Part shown: positions 8,262 to 17,006 of the stretch, one piece after another
Position numbering within the stretch: the stretch's first letter is position 1
How the letters are laid out: each line of letters opens with the position of its first letter
NCBI RefSeq assembly: GCF_029338395.1
Contig: NZ_CP119809.1
Coordinates: 1,984,001 to 2,048,000, forward strand
From: Halorussus caseinilyticus
Lineage (GTDB): Archaea; Halobacteriota; Halobacteria; Halobacteriales; Haladaptataceae
Direction: 5' to 3'
Length of the DNA stretch: 64,000 nt
Notes under the pieces: generated by a model
Seen by the model: the letters and a program-made list of their open reading frames with translations, nothing else
Database searches by the model: none
Told to the model about the DNA's origin: nothing
Program-made: the position numbers and the translations under genes

Positions 8262-9521
8262 TTACACTGTCGCCAACGCCGCGGCGACTGCCGACCCCGC
8301 GAGCAGGACGCCGCTCCACGCCGCGACCCGGTAGCTGAACCTCCGGTTCGGCGCGGAGAGGGTCAGCGCGGCTTTCACCGTAATCGAGGAGGCAGTCGCC
8401 AGCAGGATGCCGAACACGGCGGTCCCGTGGCCGATGGTGCCCGCCCGGTAGAGCAGGACCGCCGAGGAAGTCGCCCCGGCGCTCGAAACGAGTCCCGACA
8501 GCAGGGCCGTCACGTAGAACCCCGCGGACCCGAACTGCTGTTGGGCGACCGCGCCGCCCGCGATGACCAGCAGGAAGATGGCCCCGAATCCGAGGGCGTT
8601 CCGGAGCGAGAACGGGCTTTCGAGGTCGATGTCCACGTGTTCGGACCAGTCGGCGGCGTAGGCCGCAATCGCCACGCTCCCGAGGATGACCGCCCCGAGC
8701 GGAAGCACCGCGCCGTACAGAATCGGCTTGTCGCTCCCGAGCGAGAACGCCAGCGCGATACCGAGGTTCCGGACCGCCATCGCCGCGTCCGCCAGCAGGA
8801 TGGCCGCCACGCCGTAGGAGGCCGCCTCGGGGCGCTGGCGAACGTGGTCGAGCATGGTCCCGACGACCGCCGTCGAGGACGCCAGACCGCCGAAGAAGCC
8901 GGTGACGGCGATGCCCCGACCGCCGTAGCTCTCGACGACGGCGTAGTTGACGATGCCGATGGCCGCCACCGTGACGACCATCAGCCACACCACGCGGGGT
9001 TCGACGCCGAAGGCCAACTCCTCGTCGGGGAGCAGGGGGTAGATGACGAACGCGAGGATGGCGAACTCGACGGCCGACCGGAGTTCTTCCCGGGACATCC
9101 CCCACGCGAAACTGTGGAGTTCGCGCTTGAGGACGAGCAACAGCGACGACAGCACCGCCACCGTCACGCCCACGAGGATGAACCCCTCCATCACGAGTGC
9201 GCCGACGCCGAAAGAAACCAGCATCGACACCGAAGTCGTCAGCGAGAGACCCTCTTCCTCGTCGTCGGTCAGTCCCTGCACCGCGAGCAGGACGCCCTGC
9301 ACGATGACGAGCAGACCCCCGAGCATGAGCAGAACGTCCCGGTCGAGGAGCGTGAACACCGCGCCGAGCAGACTGATGAGGGTGAACGTCCGAATCCCGG
9401 CGGGTTTGTGTGACCACTCACGCTCCAGTCCGAGGAACAGGCCCAGCGCCCCCGCGAGGGCGATGCGGACGACGTTGCTGTCCAACGGCACTTTGGTGAG
9501 GAAGTCGACGATACTCGGCAC
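8262..9521 (-). CDS. MgtC/SapB-DUF4010 family membrane protein
   Basis: A 419-residue polytopic membrane protein. The N-terminal block has the MgtC-type signature GALGLFLGLEREW followed by KPAGIRTFTLISLLGA. The C-terminal two thirds match DUF4010, with FFGGLASSTAVVG and GATSSAVLL. About 11-12 membrane spans are likely. Relatives are linked to divalent-cation or envelope homeostasis; transport itself is unproven. Start choice: a TATA-like TTTATA lies at 9545-9550 on the minus strand, about 26 bp before a GTG at 9521, which suggests a leaderless GTG start (VPSIVDFLTK). A GTG at 9530 would add three residues. Confidence 0.88.
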   Translation of the reverse strand: MPSIVDFLTKVPLDSNVVRIALAGALGLFLGLEREWSHKPAGIRTFTLISLLGAVFTLLDRDVLLMLGGLLVIVQGVLLAVQGLTDDEEEGLSLTTSVSMLVSFGVGALVMEGFILVGVTVAVLSSLLLVLKRELHSFAWGMSREELRSAVEFAILAFVIYPLLPDEELAFGVEPRVVWLMVVTVAAIGIVNYAVVESYGGRGIAVTGFFGGLASSTAVVGTMLDHVRQRPEAASYGVAAILLADAAMAVRNLGIALAFSLGSDKPILYGAVLPLGAVILGSVAIAAYAADWSEHVDIDLESPFSLRNALGFGAIFLLVIAGGAVAQQQFGSAGFYVTALLSGLVSSAGATSSAVLLYRAGTIGHGTAVFGILLATASSITVKAALTLSAPNRRFSYRVAAWSGVLLAGSAVAAALATV

Positions 9522-9651
9522 TTCTCTCACTATGGCTATGTAGGTATAAATATCTCTCCCCAGACGGGACCCGGCGACGACGCGACACCCGGAACTCACC
9601 GGTCGGAAACCCGTCTGACTGCGAACGTTTTTACCACAGCGCCACCGTGCC

Positions 9652-10923
9652 ATGGGTATGGTCGGCGGTTTGGACATCGACCGGGCGCGAGTCGGATGGT
9701 GGCTGGTCGGGTTGGCGCTCGGCGTAGCCGTGCTGTTCGTCGTCTACTCGTTCGTCGGCACCTTCGTCTTCGGTATCTTCCTCTACTACGCTACTCGGCC
9801 GGTCTACAGGCGGCTTCGCCGACGCGTCCGGCCGCCGAGTCTGGCCGTCGCCACCGCGCTGTTCGCGCTGGCGCTTCCGGTACTGCTCCTGATGGCTTAC
9901 ACCGGCGCAATCGCGCTACAGGAGTTCGACAAAATCGCCGACAGGACCGACGTGGACGGTCTCCAGACGACGATTCAACCCTACGTCGATGTCTCGTCGC
10001 TGGCCCGGAGTCCCGAGGAACTGCTGGCGAATCCCGACCCCGCGCTGGTCAGCGAAGTCGGGCGGTCGGCGCTGGAGTACGTCGGGTTCATCGGCAACGC
10101 GGTGTTGCACCTGTTCGTGATGATTGCCATCGCGTTCTACCTGCTCCGGGACGACCACCGCCTCTCGCGGTTCTTCCGGCGGCAGTTCGGCGACGAGGGC
10201 GGCGTCGTGGAGGCCTACGTCCGGGCGGTCGATAGGGACTTCAACAGCATCTTCTTCGGCAACATCCTGAACGCCCTGCTCACGGGGACCATCGGCGCGG
10301 CGTCGTACAACGCGCTGAACCTGATTGCGCCCACCGAACTCGTCGTCCCGTTTCCGACGCTGTTGGGCCTGCTGACCGGCGCGGCCAGTCTCATCCCCAT
10401 CGTCGGGATGAAACTCGTCTACTTCCCCGTCTCGGCGTATCTCGGCGTCGAAACGATGATGGCCGACCCCGCGTTTCTCTGGTTCCCGGCGCTGTTTTTC
10501 GCCGTCTCGCTCGTCGTCGTGGACACGATTCCGGACCTCGTGTTGCGGCCCTACGTCTCGGGTCGGAACCTCCATGTCGGTCTCGTGATGCTGGCGTACA
10601 TCTTCGGACCGCTGTTGTTCGGGTGGTACGGCATCTTCCTCGGACCGATGATACTCGTGTTGGTCGTCCACTTCGTCCGCATCGTCCTGCCGGAATTGGT
10701 CGCGGGCGAACCCATCCGACCGTGGGCGGTGGACCCGACCTACCTCTTCGACCCCGAACCGAGGACGAGAGCGAACGAGGATTTCCGGAACGCCGACCGG
10801 TCCGCGGACGCGGCCGACGCCGGAGAGACGGACGGCGGAGTCGATACCGAAGTCGGTGGCGGAGGGCCGGACGACGACCCCGAGGACGGGGGCGAGGACA
10901 CCGCTGGCGCGACTGGGCGCTGA
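9652..10923 (+). CDS. AI-2E family transporter (PerM-like permease)
   Basis: A 423-residue membrane protein of the AI-2E/PerM exporter superfamily. It has paired N-terminal spans (residues about 12-50 and 62-88), a soluble middle region, then the conserved GNILNALLTGTIGAASY near residue 200 and later spans through LFGWYGIFLGPMILVLVVHF near 325. Family members export small solutes; here the substrate is unknown. The last 70 residues are an acidic, probably disordered tail. The start at 9652 lies about 22 bp after a TTTTTACC TATA-like box, consistent with leaderless expression; the ATG two codons on is an equal alternative. It is divergent from the MgtC-type gene and convergent with padR. Confidence 0.9.
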   Translation: MGMVGGLDIDRARVGWWLVGLALGVAVLFVVYSFVGTFVFGIFLYYATRPVYRRLRRRVRPPSLAVATALFALALPVLLLMAYTGAIALQEFDKIADRTDVDGLQTTIQPYVDVSSLARSPEELLANPDPALVSEVGRSALEYVGFIGNAVLHLFVMIAIAFYLLRDDHRLSRFFRRQFGDEGGVVEAYVRAVDRDFNSIFFGNILNALLTGTIGAASYNALNLIAPTELVVPFPTLLGLLTGAASLIPIVGMKLVYFPVSAYLGVETMMADPAFLWFPALFFAVSLVVVDTIPDLVLRPYVSGRNLHVGLVMLAYIFGPLLFGWYGIFLGPMILVLVVHFVRIVLPELVAGEPIRPWAVDPTYLFDPEPRTRANEDFRNADRSADAADAGETDGGVDTEVGGGGPDDDPEDGGEDTAGATGR

Positions 10924-10948
10924 CCGGACCGACGCCTCCGGACGAACC

Positions 10949-11236
10949 TCAGACCTCGACACTCAGTTCGACGTACCGGGCCTCCCACTCCCTCCGGGCC
11001 TCGATTTCCCGGTCGCCGCGCCGGGTCAGCGTGTAGAAGTTGGTCCGGCGGTCACGCTGGCCCTTCTCGACTAACCCCTTGTCCACCAGCGTATCGAGGT
11101 TCGGGTACAACCGACCGTGGTGAATCTCCTTCTCGTAGTAGTTCTCCAGCTCGTCCTTGATAGCGAGTCCGTGCGGTTCGTCAAGTCCGGCGATGACGTA
11201 CAGCAGGTCGCGTTGGAAACCCGTCAGGTCGTGCAT
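10949..11236 (-). CDS. PadR family transcriptional regulator
   Basis: A 95-residue winged-helix repressor. The DNA-binding domain fills the protein: GFQRDLLYVIAGLDEPHG (helix 1), AIKDELENYYEKEI (helix 2), HHGRLYPNLDTLVDKGLV (recognition helix with the family's GxLYPxL pattern) and a wing ending FYTLTRRGDREI. The C-terminal dimerisation helix is short, as in minimal haloarchaeal PadR proteins. Its target is unknown; it is divergent from the amphi-Trp gene and may regulate that promoter or itself. Confidence 0.93.
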   Translation of the reverse strand: MHDLTGFQRDLLYVIAGLDEPHGLAIKDELENYYEKEIHHGRLYPNLDTLVDKGLVEKGQRDRRTNFYTLTRRGDREIEARREWEARYVELSVEV

Positions 11237-11415
11237 CGGTAACGTACGGATTAAGAGAGCGATGGAAATGAAGATAACGGCCCTTCGTGGCCGACTCTCG
11301 CCGTGTAAACGACCCGGTACGTCTCGGCGAGTCTCGGGTCACGCACGGATTTCTCCGGTCAGCGTCAGGACGAACAGGCGGCGAACTTATCCGCTTGGCC
11401 CCCGTCTCTGTAGGT

Positions 11416-11706
11416 ATGCCAGAAGAAGTGCTGTTCAAAACCGAGCGCCGGATGAATCGCAACGACGTTGCGTCCTACCTCCGGACCGTCGCGGAGAAAC
11501 TGGAGTCGGGCGACTCGATTATGCTGTCGGCGGGCGACCAGTCGGTGACGCTCGACCCGCCCGCCCAACCCACCTTCGAGGTGAAGGCCGAACACGAGAC
11601 GCCGAGTAGCGGCGGTCCCGGTGAACTCAGCATCGAGTTCGAGTTGGAGTGGGACGAGGACGGTGCCGGCGGGAGCGAGACCGACGCCTCGCTGGAAATC
11701 CAGTAG
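11416..11706 (+). CDS. amphi-Trp domain-containing protein
   Basis: A 96-residue small acidic protein. The N-terminal MPEEVLFKTERRMNRNDVA followed by AEKLESGDSIMLSAGDQSVTL is the amphi-Trp pattern, a short beta-rich domain common in haloarchaea and some bacteria, of unproven function. The strand near residues 70-80 (LSIEFELEWDED) carries the tryptophan. The ATG at 11416 is chosen because it starts at the conserved domain; the frame extends upstream through the padR promoter with no coding character. Confidence 0.85.
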   Translation: MPEEVLFKTERRMNRNDVASYLRTVAEKLESGDSIMLSAGDQSVTLDPPAQPTFEVKAEHETPSSGGPGELSIEFELEWDEDGAGGSETDASLEIQ

Positions 11707-11758
11707 CGTCGGCGAGACGCAGGGTTTTATACGCCGATGTCGAGACACCACCTGACAG

Positions 11759-12004
11759 ATGAACCTCCCGGAGGCCGTAGACGTCGCTGACATCTCGCCG
11801 CTCGCGTGGCGACTCCTCCGGACCGCGGCCGACTACGACCAGCGAGCGGTCGAGCGCGAAATCGACGACCTGATGCAGGCCCACGTCTCGATGCTCGAAA
11901 GCGGAAGTCGGGGTCTCTCCCGGTCGCGGCGGGCGGCACTCCTCGAACTCTACTCGGCCGAACTCTCCGACGAGCAGGTCGAGGTTCTCGTCGAACACTT
12001 CTGA
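11759..12004 (+). CDS. conserved small haloarchaeal protein, unknown function
   Basis: An 81-residue acidic, all-helical protein (MNLPEAVDVADISPLAWRL..., ending LSDEQVEVLVEHF). I recognise no domain. Codon use and acidity look genuine. A TTTTATAC box at about 11732-11740 lies some 22 bp upstream of the ATG at 11759, supporting a leaderless transcript. It follows the amphi-Trp gene by 52 bp on the same strand but has its own promoter. Confidence 0.7.
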   Translation: MNLPEAVDVADISPLAWRLLRTAADYDQRAVEREIDDLMQAHVSMLESGSRGLSRSRRAALLELYSAELSDEQVEVLVEHF

Positions 12005-12108
12005 GTTCGGGGGTGACGATTCGTCGGCGATGGCCTGTCGTTTGTTACCGTTTCTGAACCGAGAGGAAAATCGTTAAATATCACCTTCGTACATTCCGAT
12101 GTGTATCA

Positions 12109-13677
12109 ATGATACAGCTCGGTATGAGTACGGAACGCAGGAAAATCGTCGTATTTCTCGTCGCGGCGCTCGGTGCCGCGGCGCTCGCGTTCGCGCCCTC
12201 GCCGGACGGGTTGTCGGTCAGGGGCCAGTACGCGATAGCCACGATGTTCTTCGCCGCGGTGCTGTGGGTGACGGGCGTGGTTCCGCTCGCGGTGACTGCG
12301 CTCTCGATTCCGGTCGCGCTGACCGCGTTCGGCGTGTACGGCGACATCGACCCGGCGCTCTCGGGATTCGCCGACCACCTCATCTTCCTGTTCGTCGCGG
12401 GATTCATGCTCGCCAACGCGCTCCAGAAGTACAACATCGACCGGCGCATCGCGCTCTGGTTGATGACTAAGATGGGGTCGTCGCCGCGCCGGTTGATTCT
12501 GGCCATCATGCTGGCGACGGCCTTCCTCTCGATGTGGGTGTCGAACACGGCGACGACTGCGATGATGACGCCCATCGCGCTGGGCGTCCTCGCGCAGGTC
12601 ATCGGCCGCGAAGAAGTGCTGGAGGCCGACGCCGACGACGCCGAGGCGTTCTCGAACATGCAGATAGCGACGTTGCTCGGCACGGCCTACGCCGCGAGCG
12701 TGGGCGGCGTCGGCACCATCATCGGGACGCCGCCGAACGCGGTGGTCGTCACGCAACTCAACGCGATGCTCGACTACTCCATCGGGTTCGCCGACTGGCT
12801 AATCATCGGCCTGCCCATCGTGGCGGTCACGCTCCCGCTGGTGTGGTACCTGCTGACGTTCCACCTCTACCCGCCCGAAATCGAGGACGTGAGCGGCGCG
12901 CGCCAGCAGGCCCGGGAGTACCTCGACGAGGAGGGAAGCCTCGGTCCGCGGGGTCGCCGCGTCGCGTACATCTTCACCGCGACCGCGGGGTTGTGGGTCC
13001 TCGGCGGATTCGACCTCGTGTTCGAGGGGCTACTCCCCTCCCAGTGGTACACCACCATCTTCGGCGGGCCGGGGATGACCGTCCTCGGCGTCGAAAGCCA
13101 TCAGGGACTGCTCTACTACGTGATGGTCGGCCTGTACGCGATTCCGGCGCTGGTGCTCGCCGACACGGTGGAGTGGGAGGACCTCGTGGACATCGACTGG
13201 GGAACCATCCTGCTGTTCGGCGGCGGCATCTCGCTGGCCGACGCGCTGGAGAAGACCGGCGCAACCAAGTGGATAGCCGAGACCATCTTCGGGTCGCTGA
13301 CGGGCCAACCCATCCTGCTCGTGGTCGCGGCCGTCGTCCTGCTGGTCATCCTGCTGACCGAGATGACCTCGAACACCGCGACGTCGGCCATCATCGTCCC
13401 GATTCTCATCGGCATCGGCGGCATCTTCGCCACGACGCTCGGTCTCACGGAAGTCGCGGCCGCGGTGTTCCTCGCGGTCAGCGGTGCCGTCGCTGCGAGT
13501 TTCGCGTTCGCGCTTCCGGTCGCCACGCCGCCGAACGCCATCGTCTTCGGGAGTGGCCACCTCAAGCAGAAGCACATGATGCGCGCCGGGATGGTGCTGA
13601 ACGTGCTGATGACCGCCATCCTGACGGGTCTCATCTGGTTGCTGTTCAAGTTCGTCTGGCCGGGCTACCTCTGGTAG
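12109..13677 (+). CDS. SLC13/DASS family anion (dicarboxylate) transporter
   Basis: A 522-residue sodium-coupled or exchange transporter of the divalent-anion family. Both diagnostic SNT motifs are present: SNTATTAMMTPIALG near residue 145 and TSNTATSAIIVPI near 423. The motif TPPNAIVFGSG follows near 475. About 12 spans arranged as two inverted halves are visible. Likely substrates are C4-dicarboxylates, citrate or sulfate, which the sequence does not resolve. A TTAAATA box at 12074-12080 fits the ATG at 12109; an ATG at 12124 (MSTERRK) is the alternative start. Confidence 0.92.
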   Translation: MIQLGMSTERRKIVVFLVAALGAAALAFAPSPDGLSVRGQYAIATMFFAAVLWVTGVVPLAVTALSIPVALTAFGVYGDIDPALSGFADHLIFLFVAGFMLANALQKYNIDRRIALWLMTKMGSSPRRLILAIMLATAFLSMWVSNTATTAMMTPIALGVLAQVIGREEVLEADADDAEAFSNMQIATLLGTAYAASVGGVGTIIGTPPNAVVVTQLNAMLDYSIGFADWLIIGLPIVAVTLPLVWYLLTFHLYPPEIEDVSGARQQAREYLDEEGSLGPRGRRVAYIFTATAGLWVLGGFDLVFEGLLPSQWYTTIFGGPGMTVLGVESHQGLLYYVMVGLYAIPALVLADTVEWEDLVDIDWGTILLFGGGISLADALEKTGATKWIAETIFGSLTGQPILLVVAAVVLLVILLTEMTSNTATSAIIVPILIGIGGIFATTLGLTEVAAAVFLAVSGAVAASFAFALPVATPPNAIVFGSGHLKQKHMMRAGMVLNVLMTAILTGLIWLLFKFVWPGYLW

Positions 13678-13819
13678 ACCGCCCGCCTGCCCTCGGTCGG
13701 CGCTCGACCGACACGGTTTTCGACCTCTCCGTTTCGAAACTTCCCGAACGCCGTAGCCACGGCTACAGGTCTGGACCGGCGACGCTCCCACCGCCACGCG
13801 CACGGCCTATCGACCGACA

Positions 13820-14113
13820 GGGTGGATGAAGGGACCGCCCGGTCGCGTTTACCGCCGTCGTCTGACCGACCCCTTTCCGAGGTGAGCGAAGCGAACCGAA
13901 GAGATGTCGGTCAGACGACCGTCCGCGGAGCGACGCGACGCGAACCTCGGCAGTCGCACGCCCGCATGGTTCGAGAGCAACGCTCTCGTCATCCCGAAAA
14001 TCTTCGATTTTCGGAGACAGCGAAGTGAGCAGGAACGTACGTCTGCCGGTGTCGTCGGCGCTGTGCGCCGACTGCTCGTCACGTAGCGACCAGCGACACT
14101 CTTGAACGAAGGC
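13820..14113 (+). repeat. GGATGAAGGG-type structured repeat, long form
   Basis: Begins GGTGGATGAAGGGACCGC, then a GGTCGCG...GTCGTCT block, and closes with GTAGCGACCAGCGAC near 14085-14098. The same opening and closing blocks frame the copies at 59914 and 60812. Here the loop between them is expanded to about 220 bp of hairpins. CTGACCGAC (13863-13871) pairs with GTCGGTCAG (13908-13916). Confidence 0.6.
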
Positions 14114-14219
14114 GCGGCTCTGGTGACGAGAGAAGCGACACACTAGCGACTCGTCAGTATCGAAATCCGTAGAGACGAAGCCGTGACTACCGAACTTGTG
14201 GACACTCGAAAGCGAATAT

Positions 14220-14260
14220 GGAAAGGAAAGCGGAAAACGCGGGGGTGAAAAAGCCCCGCG
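14220..14260 (-). terminator. hairpin plus T-rich tract ending the ncRNA candidate
   Basis: Arms CGCGGGG (14260-14254) and CCCCGCG (14244-14238) on the minus strand, loop of 9, followed by TTTTCCGCTTTCCTTT. This looks like an intrinsic terminator; archaeal terminators often need only the T tract. Confidence 0.5.
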
Positions 14261-14330
14261 AACCGCTTGCCGCCCTGAATTGGTCCCCGCTGACGCTTCG
14301 GCCCTCCAAGCGAAGCGTCACCTGAACCAA
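14233..14330 (-). ncRNA. structured small RNA candidate with intrinsic-type terminator
   Basis: On the minus strand TTGGTTC (14330-14324) pairs with GGACCAA (14286-14280). It encloses a perfect 10-bp hairpin (TGACGCTTCG 14320-14311 with CGAAGCGTCA 14300-14291). A G-U pair in the outer stem would be a C-A mismatch on the plus strand, so the minus strand is the likely RNA. A GGTTTAAG TATA-like box lies at 14343-14350. A CGCGGGG/CCCCGCG hairpin (14260-14238) followed by a T-rich run ends it. The class is unknown to me. Confidence 0.55.
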
Positions 14331-14438
14331 AACGCCCTAACAACTTAAACCTAACGCCGCCGGAACCTTGTACCGGTACCGGGTTGCATCACCGATTTCA
14401 GAACCACGAGCGCGAAATTTTCGGTGTTGTTAGGCGAG

Positions 14439-14585
14439 CTATATGTGTTCTTCTTCCAGCACCCACCCGAGCGCGCGCTTGTAGTACGTGAACATCTGTC
14501 TGACCCCCTCGTGGCGCATGTTCTCGTCGTCGAGTTGCTCTTTCAGGAACTCGTACTGCTCACGAATTTCCTCCTCGTCTCTCAT
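14439..14585 (-). CDS. 48-residue haloarchaeal small protein
   Basis: A 48-residue protein, MRDEEEIREQYEFLKEQ..., rich in Glu/Asp/Lys and predicted helical throughout, ending MFTYYKRALGWVLEEEHI. The aromatic C-terminal half could pack as a helical hairpin. I recognise no family name, but the acidic composition and the phase of GC-rich third positions look genuine. The start is the ATG at 14585; frames further upstream run into the 14.7-kb hairpin region. It sits upstream of, and on the same strand as, the ncRNA candidate. Confidence 0.7.
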   Translation of the reverse strand: MRDEEEIREQYEFLKEQLDDENMRHEGVRQMFTYYKRALGWVLEEEHI

Positions 14586-14664
14586 GTGACGACGGTTTGG
14601 TTTCGCGGGTAATGAGTCCGGTGGGATTCGCCATCGGAGCGTGGTCGGAGGTGACGGGCCACTC

Positions 14665-14775
14665 GCTCGTCTCCCGTCACTTCGCCCGTGGCGAGCAATC
14701 GGTCGCTCCGTTCCCGGAAACCTCGCGCGGGCGCGGCCACTCGTGGCCGCGCCCGCGTGCCAGTGGGAGACGAGC
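14665..14775. repeat. nested perfect hairpins between two minus-strand genes
   Basis: A 15-bp perfect hairpin with a 2-nt loop (14726-14740 / 14743-14757) sits inside an outer 11-bp inverted repeat, GCTCGTCTCCC (14665-14675) and GGGAGACGAGC (14765-14775). It lies in the 260-bp gap between the 48-residue gene and the DUF1028 gene and could terminate transcription. The AT-rich 14795-14825 stretch beside it may be promoter for the 48-residue gene. Confidence 0.85.
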
Positions 14776-14845
14776 AACTATTACAATCCTCTAACAACGA
14801 AAAATATTGCTATAGAGGATAAAAACGCGTCTCGGAGCCATCTCT

Positions 14846-15814
14846 CTATTTCCGGTCCGAGCGCGAGAGACCGTGCCAGATGGCGTCCACCATCCGGTCT
14901 TCGCCCTCGCCGTCGGCGTCGGACCACCCGCGGGCGAGCGCGTCCTCCACGACCGCGAGGTCGTGGTTCTCGAAGTTGTTCATGCCGCGGAACGCTTCGA
15001 GGGCCTCGCGTTCGTCCTCGCCGAACGTCTCGGTCGGTTCGCTCGCGGTTTCACCGCTCGCATCCGAGGCGCTTCGCGCCTCGGTCCCGTAGAACCCCAA
15101 CTCGGCCAACGTCTCCGCGACTTCCGCGGCCGTCTCGCCGTCAAGTTCCCGCAGGTCGTCGGGTTCCTCGCGTTCGAGCAGGGTCACGTCGTAGATTTTG
15201 AACACCCGTTCGAGTTCCTCGATTGGCGTCTCGTGGTCGTCCACGCGCACGTCTATCCACCGGTCGTTCTTGCCGTCGTACCCGCCCTCGGGCTTGACGA
15301 CGTACATCGCCGCGCTCTGTTCCCCGCGCTTGTCGCCGCCCGCCTCGTTGCCCGCGTGGAGCGCCGCGAGCAGTTTCTCGGGGAGGCCGCCCTCGGTCGC
15401 CTCGTAGGCGTCTTCCATCGCCTCCAGCGTGGCCTCGTTTTCGAGGATGTTGCCCTGCACGGTGTAGGTCTCGCCCTGCCGGTCGTCGGCGAACTCGAAG
15501 CACTCCTCGCCGGTGAACGCGGCGACGGAGCCGTCCTGTCCGACCACGCCGACCTGTCGCTGTGGGGCCTCGGGGTCGTCGTCGGTCAGCGCCGCCACGA
15601 CTTCCTCGGCCGATTTCCCCTCGCGGAGGTAGTCGAGTCCGTCCGGGCCGTAGGCGACGTTGGCGAAGCTCTGGGTGGCGATGGCTCCGGCGTCGGCGCT
15701 GGCGAACGGGACGACCGACCCGACGCTGACGAACTTCGACTGGACCGCCACGCCGACCGCTTCCGTCTCGGGGTCGCGCGCGACGATGGAGAACGTGGAT
15801 GGTCGCGGTTCCAT
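14846..15814 (-). CDS. DUF1028 family Ntn-hydrolase-like protein
   Basis: A 322-residue DUF1028 protein. The N-terminus TFSIVARDPETEAVGVAVQS and GAIATQSFANVAYG match this family of putative N-terminal-nucleophile hydrolases. QVGVVGQDGSVAAFTGEEC and TVQGNILENEATLEAM follow in order. The final 60 residues (EREALEAFRGMNNFENHDL) are a separate small helical domain often fused to DUF1028 and annotated as putative peptidoglycan-binding. Between them lies a Ser/Ala/Glu linker coded by a 9-bp perfect hairpin (15064-15084). The ATG at 15814 is chosen since the family starts two residues before TFSIVA. Confidence 0.85.
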   Translation of the reverse strand: MEPRPSTFSIVARDPETEAVGVAVQSKFVSVGSVVPFASADAGAIATQSFANVAYGPDGLDYLREGKSAEEVVAALTDDDPEAPQRQVGVVGQDGSVAAFTGEECFEFADDRQGETYTVQGNILENEATLEAMEDAYEATEGGLPEKLLAALHAGNEAGGDKRGEQSAAMYVVKPEGGYDGKNDRWIDVRVDDHETPIEELERVFKIYDVTLLEREEPDDLRELDGETAAEVAETLAELGFYGTEARSASDASGETASEPTETFGEDEREALEAFRGMNNFENHDLAVVEDALARGWSDADGEGEDRMVDAIWHGLSRSDRK

Positions 15815-15860
15815 GCCCGAGTCGAGGGCCGCGCGGCCGAAAAGCGTTCGCCCGGCGGCG

Positions 15861-16386
15861 TCAGTCTCCGGTTTCACCCCCGCCAGCGGGTCGCTCTCGC
15901 TCGTTCGCTCGCTTTCGCGCGGTCAACGGTTGGCGCTTCGCCAGTTCGCAGTCGAAGTGGGGATGCTCGGCGAGGTGGTGGACGAGCATGTGCCGCCGCC
16001 CGCCGGTCAGTCCCGTCTGCTGTACGTCCGCGGCGGTGAACTCGCCGGGCAGTCGGTCGTAGAGTCGCCGGAGTTCGGCGAAGCTCTCGAACACCTTCCG
16101 GTGGCCCGACGACTCCGCGCGCCGCCGTTCCACGACGTAACTGCCGTCTTCGCGGTGGGTCCCGGCGGTGCGGACGAACTCCCGGCGCTCGGTCAGCGCC
16201 TCGCCGAGCGACTGCCGTAGCTGGTCGGCCTCGGCTCTGGTGAGTTCGTGGGTCTCGCCCGCGACGGTTACCGCGACTCGCTCCGGGTCAGAACAGCTAT
16301 CGGACTCCGCGCGGAATTTCTCGACCAGCCGCCGACTGGCGACTTACTCTATCCTCGGGTGGCTCGGTGAGACCGTGGCTCGACAT
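15861..16386 (-). pseudogene. conserved haloarchaeal protein (DUF7528-like) with an apparent frameshift near its start
   Basis: The coding frame from about 16343 down to 15861 encodes RVAVTVAGETHELTRAEAD..., then REDGSYVVERRRAESSGHRK, TAADVQQTGLTGGRRHMLVHHL and ends ARKRANERERPAGGGETGD. It closes at a TAA (16344-16346) with no ATG, GTG or TTG upstream of a GTG at 16133. In another frame an ATG at 16386 sits about 30 bp after a TTTATC box (16413-16420) and encodes MSSHGLTEPPEDRVSR. Removing one base around 16325-16345 would join the two. So either one base is extra (mutation or assembly error), or translation starts at a CTG (16328) or the GTG (16133). Function is unknown; the DUF7528 resemblance is from memory. 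Confidence 0.6.
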
Positions 16387-16440
16387 ACCATCCCAGTGTA
16401 GCGCGACCGGGATGATAAATCTCCGGGTAGTTCGTCCGAC

Positions 16441-16719
16441 TCACCGCTTCGCGGCGATGAGTGCGGCCACTACCACATTGTACACCGCCAGCCCTGCGAG
16501 TATCGCTCCGGCCGACAACCCGACGAACGTCGCGCCGACGACCACGCCGTCGCCGGGGTCGCGTGCGGCCACCACCGCCACGGCCGACAGTGCCAGCACG
16601 AGCAGGCCGAGCGAGATGCCGTACTCGCGCCAGAAGCCGTCGGAGACCGGCACGCGAAACGCGAGCGGCCGCGGTTTGCCACGCTCTTCCATACGGTATC
16701 TGTCGTCGTTTTCGAGCAT
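16441..16719 (-). CDS. small two-span membrane protein
   Basis: A 92-residue protein with a charged N-terminus (MLENDDRYRMEERGKPRP). Two hydrophobic helices follow: YGISLGLLVLALSAVAVVAA near residues 34-53, and VVVGATFVGLSAGAILAGLA running into YNVVVAALIAA near 58-90. No family is recognised. The ATG at 16719 is the first start; an ATG at residue 10 is possible. It lies in a minus-strand run with the gene at 15.9-16.4 kb. Confidence 0.7.
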   Translation of the reverse strand: MLENDDRYRMEERGKPRPLAFRVPVSDGFWREYGISLGLLVLALSAVAVVAARDPGDGVVVGATFVGLSAGAILAGLAVYNVVVAALIAAKR

Positions 16720-17006
16720 AAACTTTGAGGTGAATTTCGGCGGTCTTTAGCTGTCCGTCGGCGTCTCGGGTCGCGTCGGCGGTGTTTCTCTGCCCGATTA
16801 CTCGCGGTGACTACTGCTCGAAACCGGCCAGCGGCGTGGCAGAGCGATGGGACCGCAGACCCACCCTCCTCGGCCGACTCCCTCGCTCTCTGGTCAGTCT
16901 CGCGCGTGCGAGCGAGAGCGCGCGGCGGCGTTCCGACGCCGAAACGCGAGCAGGTCAGAGCGTCGAGAGCGACCGTATTTTGTATCTCGCCGACCAAGGC
17001 GCCGAC

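Larger units (their letters stand above)
13678..14438. other. 760-bp non-coding region with hairpins and a ncRNA candidate
   Basis: No protein gene is supported here. The left part (13820-14110) is a member of the GGATGAAGGG repeat family with perfect hairpins in its loop region (GAGAGC/GCTCTC near 13971-13985 and CCGAAAATC/GATTTTCGG near 13995-14015). The right part (14220-14360) holds the structured RNA candidate described separately. Confidence 0.7.

Noticed and set aside
14143..14343. 66-codon minus-strand frame across the ncRNA candidate
   Set aside because: Basic, low-acid composition and overlap with hairpins and terminator; RNA structure explains the conservation-like signals better.
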